Source: Candidatus Heimdallarchaeota archaeon LC_3
GTDB taxonomy: Archaea > Asgardarchaeota > Heimdallarchaeia > Hodarchaeales > LC-3
Reading direction: 5' to 3'
DNA: 64,000 bases
Assembly: GCA_001940645.1 (NCBI GenBank)
Contig: MDVS01000117.1
Span: forward strand, 8,444 to 72,443
A program made the position numbers and the translations under genes. The notes beneath the pieces are model-generated. The model was given only the letters and a program-made list of their open reading frames with translations, did not search any database and was not told the origin of the DNA. Shown here piece by piece: positions 62,714 through 64,000 of this stretch. The stretch's first letter is position 1, and each line of letters opens with the position of its first letter.

Positions 62714-63985
62714 ATGACAGTAATTAACAATACACTAAGGATTCGTCGGCAACTTCATCAAGAACCGACAAAATGGCATGACGTTTTTAAACGTACTTAT
62801 TTTGATAAACTATTAAATAAATGGGTTCACCACGGACAACAAGAAGGAAATTTGCATGGAAAATACCCCCAAGCACTCATCAATAGTGGAATCTTCTCTC
62901 AAGCTATCCGACCGAGTTCTCAACATGAATTTATAAATGATTTGGAAGATAATCCCATATGGAGGTCTATTTGCGGTTTTAAAAAATATTTACCAACTCA
63001 ATCGTGGTTTTCCAAGCATTGGAACAAGGAACAATATTTAGAACCCGTGGAAGGAATTTTTACAGGATTGCGAAATCTTATATCACTCAAAAAGATCCCT
63101 TATAAGCTTAGACAAGCTAAACCAGCATTAGATGCTGTGAAATCTGGTTATTTTCCTTTCCTTACAGATAGTACATATTTTTCTCTTTCAGAAAAAAGAT
63201 TTGATTTTGCTACAAGAGGATATGCTGGACCAAAGAAAAAATATGAACCGGGTGCTAAAATGCATCTTACCGTCGACGGTATAATGAATTCACCTATGGC
63301 CTTTACTGTAACTGAAGGGAAAAAACACGGTAGTGATTTACTAGATGATCATAAAGAAGAAATTTCAACTTCTTGTAAACCTTGGTTACGAAATTCATCG
63401 GATTCAAAATTAATTCCATTACACATCTTTGATTTGGGATATTGGAATATTAAACGTTTCTGGAAAATGACCAAAGAAGGAAAGATGTTTATCTGCCCTA
63501 AAAAGAAAAATTCATTTAATAAATACAAAACAACCTTAGTTAAGAAATCAGCTTCTGAAAATGATCTTCAAGAATATTTCATTTGGAAAGAAGGATCTGA
63601 TCAACCTCTAAGATGGATCAGTGTTATCAATAAGAAAAAACCTTCGAAACGATGGGAACTACTTACTAATGTTCTCGATTTACCTACTCATCTTATAATA
63701 TCACTTTATAGACTAAGATGGAAAATAGAACAATTTTTTAAGTGGTTAAAACAACATTTGGGTGTGAAACGTCCGCTTGTAACCTCCTGGACTGGATTTA
63801 TTCTCCACATTTACTTTAATCTCATTCTAATACTTCTATTACAATATTATCTAGTGTTATTACGTCTACCACGTTGGTTGGATAATTTAAAAGAAATACT
63901 AAGGCAGTTACTAACTACTCCTACTCAGCAATGGTTTTATCAACGATTTAAAATACCACTATCATATAAAATGCACTTTATATGA
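62714..63985 (+). mobile_element. IS4-family transposase gene (element right end outside the window)
   Basis: The 423-residue DDE transposase has the first Asp in LTDSTYFSL, the second in HIFDLGYWN, and the YREK signature of IS4-type enzymes as YRLRWKIEQFFKWLK (Y-2-R-3-E-6-K), then HLGVKRPLVTSW. It looks full length and uninterrupted, so the element may be active. The left terminal repeat was not located with certainty in 62590-62710, and the right end lies beyond 64000. Confidence 0.92.
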
Positions 63986-64000
63986 CAATGGGAGGACGTT

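Overview
The window looks like a chromosomal segment of an AT-rich archaeon, most likely a member of the Asgard group. Four things support this. RNA polymerase subunit A is a single unsplit protein. The translation, RNase P and exosome proteins are archaeal/eukaryotic in type (eL30, uS12, eL15, eL37, eS25, Rio1, Pno1/Dim2-like KH protein, Csl4, Pop5, Rpp30, Rpp21). A Ras-like small GTPase lies directly upstream of a large HEAT-repeat protein. tRNA genes carry archaeal introns. Genome identity is inferred from content only. TTG start codons are frequent, including in ribosomal protein genes.

Layout. 1-8.2 kb: end of ftsY, fused rpoA, eL30, NusA-like, uS12, Rio1 kinase and a KH protein. 8.2-13.5 kb: small Zn-ribbon protein, kinase-like protein, Csl4, then the minus-strand operon eL15 - COG1325-type RNA-binding protein - Rpp30 - Pop5. 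A C/D box sRNA just beyond Pop5 carries a guide matching the 23S rRNA P-loop. 13.6-24.3 kb: DUF2095-like protein, OBG-type GTPase, Ras-like GTPase plus HEAT protein, radical SAM protein, left-handed beta-helix protein with a degenerate nucleotidyltransferase domain, and a bacterial-type phosphoglycerate kinase. 24.4-29 kb is a remodelled zone: rubrerythrin with a decayed partial copy, an intron-containing tRNA-Lys, a truncated and a complete copy of a cyclic 2,3-diphosphoglycerate synthetase-like gene plus a third fragment, a frameshifted orphan gene, and a pair of identical palindromic repeats.

29-34 kb: eS25, an RNA m5C methyltransferase, an HD hydrolase and a nucleotidyltransferase-like protein with altered catalytic residues. 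34.1-35.8 kb is an RNA block: tRNA-Arg with an unusually placed intron, SRP (7S) RNA, and the CCA-adding enzyme starting a few bases after the SRP RNA. 35.8-44 kb: CinA-like protein, ABC exporter pair, membrane hydrolase, alpha/beta hydrolase, PlsC-type acyltransferase and Trm112-like protein. 45.2-47.9 kb holds a tandem beta-alpha-beta-alpha set of 20S proteasome genes, the most unusual operon in the window.

48-50.6 kb: tRNA-Phe, tRNA-Ser, tRNA-Glu (with a D-loop intron), eL37 and Rpp21. 51-62.6 kb is an accessory zone: SDR oxidoreductase, an isoprenylcysteine-methyltransferase-like gene interrupted by one in-frame TGA, glutathione peroxidase, membrane proteins, several winged-helix regulators with palindromic operators, AHSA1-domain proteins and a DinB/YfiT-like protein. 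The window ends in an IS4-family transposase.

Functional themes. RNA maturation dominates: three RNase P proteins, Csl4, the CCA enzyme, a C/D sRNA, SRP RNA and FtsY, Rio1 with the KH protein, and an m5C methyltransferase. Protein turnover is represented by the duplicated proteasome. Signs of decay and transfer (truncated duplicates, IS element, bacterial-type enzymes) concentrate at 24.4-29 kb and after 51 kb.
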